Shown: one piece after another, positions 62,489 to 64,000 of the stretch | How positions within the stretch are numbered: position 1 is the stretch's first letter | How the letters are laid out: each line of letters starts with the position of its first letter | NCBI GenBank assembly: GCA_021771715.1 | Contig: JAETOO010000005.1 | Location: 186,001 to 250,000 of the forward strand | Direction of reading: 5' to 3' | Source: Oscillospiraceae bacterium | GTDB lineage: Bacteria; Bacillota; Clostridia; Lachnospirales; Lachnospiraceae | DNA length: 64,000 bases | Notes under the pieces: model-generated | The model's input: only the letters and a program-made list of their open reading frames with translations | What the model was told of the DNA's origin: nothing | Database searches by the model: none | Translations under genes and position numbers: made by a program

Positions 62489-63559
62489 TTACTGCACCTC
62501 CTCTTCCTTCAGGGAAGCCATCGCTTCCTTCGCGATCATCTTGTGCTTATAGCCGCTCAGGAACTGCTCTGCGACGACAAGCAGGATGATAATACCCTGC
62601 GTGATCTGCACGATCTCGAGCGTGACGTCTGTGTAGCGTGCCATGATCGAGGCGCCTGTGCGCAAGTACGCGAGAAACAGGGCCGCGAGCGGCGTGTACA
62701 GCGGATTATTTTTTGCCAGGGTGCAGATAATGATGGCATCCCAGCCGTAGCCGAGCAGCGAGGTCCAGGAAAAACGCGTGTAGATCGGGCTGAGCAGCTC
62801 GACACCGCCGCCCACGCCTGCGATGAAACCGCCGAGGAGCTGTGAGATCAATACCACCTTGACGATGCTGACGCCGGAATACCGCGCGAAGCCTTCATTC
62901 TGTCCGGTCAGGCGCAGCTCGTAGCCGATCCTGGACTTGAACAGGAAGATATAGCCGAGGATTGCCGCCGCGAGCGCGACGAACAAGCCGGGATGGATCC
63001 TGGTCCGGTCGATCAGCGTCGGGAGCGTGGATGCTTCCGGGATCAGGTAGGAGGCGGAGCCGATGCTCGGGTCACAGATAAAGTGCATCAGCACAAACAT
63101 CGCAAACCAGAGGGCAATGTAGTTCAGCATCAGAGAGGAGACGAGCACCGACGCGTTCGTCTTGATCTTCAGGATGGCCGGGATCGCCGTGAAGACGGCA
63201 CCCGCAAGTCCGGACAGGAGGATCGCGACGACGGGGCTGACGCCTGCCGGGAGGCCAAACTGCAGCGCGACGACGGCAGCGACCAGGCCGCCTAAGTGGA
63301 AGGCGCCCTCTCCTGCCAGATTGATCTGGTTGGCGGAGAACATGATGCAGACCCCGGTGCCGGTGAATATCAGCGGGATCATCGCCTCGATCACGTTTGC
63401 AAAGTTTCGTTTACTCTTGAATGGGCCGGTGATCAGCGTGTAGATCGCGGTCAGGGGCTGCTCACTCACCAGAAAAATGATGCCGAAGGAGATCAGTAGC
63501 GCGATCACTATGGCAAAAAACATTCGGAATACCTCAAATCGCTTCACACTGCTATTCAT
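62489..63559 (-). CDS. ABC transporter permease, BMP/nucleoside-type (first subunit)
   Basis: The 356-residue polytopic membrane protein of the BPD_transp_2 family contains SANQINLAGEGAFHLGGL and YSGVSIVKVVLISQLLGG. It pairs with the downstream permease. The ATG at 63559 has GGAGG upstream, inside the end of the ATPase gene (8-bp overlap). Confidence 0.9.
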   Translation of the reverse strand: MNSSVKRFEVFRMFFAIVIALLISFGIIFLVSEQPLTAIYTLITGPFKSKRNFANVIEAMIPLIFTGTGVCIMFSANQINLAGEGAFHLGGLVAAVVALQFGLPAGVSPVVAILLSGLAGAVFTAIPAILKIKTNASVLVSSLMLNYIALWFAMFVLMHFICDPSIGSASYLIPEASTLPTLIDRTRIHPGLFVALAAAILGYIFLFKSRIGYELRLTGQNEGFARYSGVSIVKVVLISQLLGGFIAGVGGGVELLSPIYTRFSWTSLLGYGWDAIIICTLAKNNPLYTPLAALFLAYLRTGASIMARYTDVTLEIVQITQGIIILLVVAEQFLSGYKHKMIAKEAMASLKEEEVQ

Positions 63560-64000
63560 GTGACACACCTCCGTTCGCAAAATCATTTTTTAACCCGAGC
63601 ATGTACTGGCCGAGCTCCTCCTCCGTCACATGCGCGACATCCGTGAAGATGCCGGAAAAGTTGCCCTTGTACATCACGGCGAGGCGGTCGCTGAGGGAGA
63701 AGATCTCGTTCAGGTCCGCCGATACTAGGATCACGGCACAGCCCGCGTCCCGGAACTCCAGAAGCTTCCTGCGGATAAACTCGGTCGCGCCGACGTCGAT
63801 GCCGCGCGTGGGCTGGTTCGCGATGATGACATCCGGACCCGTGGAAAATTCCCGCGCCACGATCACCTTCTGGATATTTCCGCCGGAGAGCATGCCGACC
63901 TCCTGCTTCTGGGACTTACATTTGACGAGGTACTCCCGGATCAGCTCGTCGCAGCGCGACTGGATGGCCCTGGACCTGAGCATGAATTTTCCGGAATACC
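63552..64000 (-). CDS. ABC transporter ATP-binding protein (C-terminal part, cut by window end)
   Basis: About 149 residues of the C-terminal ATPase half are visible: signature EVGMLSGGNIQKVIVAREF, degenerate Walker B VIIANQPTRGIDVG, and the H-loop region ILVSADLNEIFSLSDRLAVMYKG. This matches the second nucleotide-binding domain of RbsA/YufO-type two-domain ATPases used with BMP-family lipoproteins. The reading frame stays open to the window edge. Confidence 0.9.
   Translation of the reverse strand, partial: YSGKFMLRSRAIQSRCDELIREYLVKCKSQKQEVGMLSGGNIQKVIVAREFSTGPDVIIANQPTRGIDVGATEFIRRKLLEFRDAGCAVILVSADLNEIFSLSDRLAVMYKGNFSGIFTDVAHVTEEELGQYMLGLKNDFANGGVSHE

Overview
The window looks like chromosomal DNA of an endospore-forming Firmicute, most likely a Lachnospiraceae-type Clostridium. 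The evidence is a complete spoIIIAA-AH operon plus spoIID, a T-box leader on pheST, strong AGGAGG ribosome sites, anaerobic-type NrdG, a GH3-family enzyme, and generally GC-rich genes. The family assignment is inference. No rRNA and no CRISPR array were seen. Functions are assigned from protein motifs and recalled family features, not from database searches.

Layout. 1-3,000: the tail of a secreted Ig-like protein, an orphan HicB, and aspS. 3,000-10,500: a structured intergenic repeat (copy A), a XerS-like recombinase, an AGE/YihS-type sugar isomerase, and a tightly packed operon of two radical-SAM-associated proteins with RNase G. 10,600-16,400: a secreted peptidoglycan-binding protein, then a two-gene operon of an unknown protein and a transmembrane Ser/Thr kinase with extracellular leucine-rich repeats. 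16,700-20,500: repeat copies B and C flank a DppA-type D-aminopeptidase and a GntR-controlled ABC exporter, followed by tRNA-Pro. 20,500-25,400: a sugar nucleotidyltransferase and three peptidase or hydrolase genes (M19, serine hydrolase, P1). 25,700-31,300: spoIIIA. 31,500-44,600: carbamate kinase, a coupled GH3/HD-GYP pair, dUTPase, nrdG, queA, a histidine phosphatase, and T-box-controlled pheST.

44,660-50,400 is a visibly AT-rich, partly decayed island flanked by 39-bp direct repeats made of the 3' end of the neighbouring yihY gene. It carries a GNAT, a nitrilase-fold hydrolase, an S66 carboxypeptidase, a flavin reductase with MarR, and remnants of an IS1380 transposase, an alpha/beta hydrolase and an XRE regulator. 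50,400-57,150: yihY, spoIID, a second AT-rich patch, and an ECF sigma/anti-sigma pair with a secreted GGADGPT protein. 57,300-64,000: a PfkB kinase coupled to guanine deaminase, pgi, and a BMP-type (probably nucleoside) ABC transporter cut by the window end.

Two signals stand out. First, a 242-bp intergenic element occurs as two full copies and one degenerate copy. Its 23-bp ends differ between copies yet pair perfectly within each copy, and inner stems also co-vary, so structure appears to be preserved. Second, many unrelated genes carry degenerate in-frame tandem repeats (21, 24, 33, 36, 39 or 66 nt periods). These include enzymes that normally lack low-complexity segments: a P1 peptidase, a PfkB kinase, a histidine phosphatase and a DUF2344 protein.
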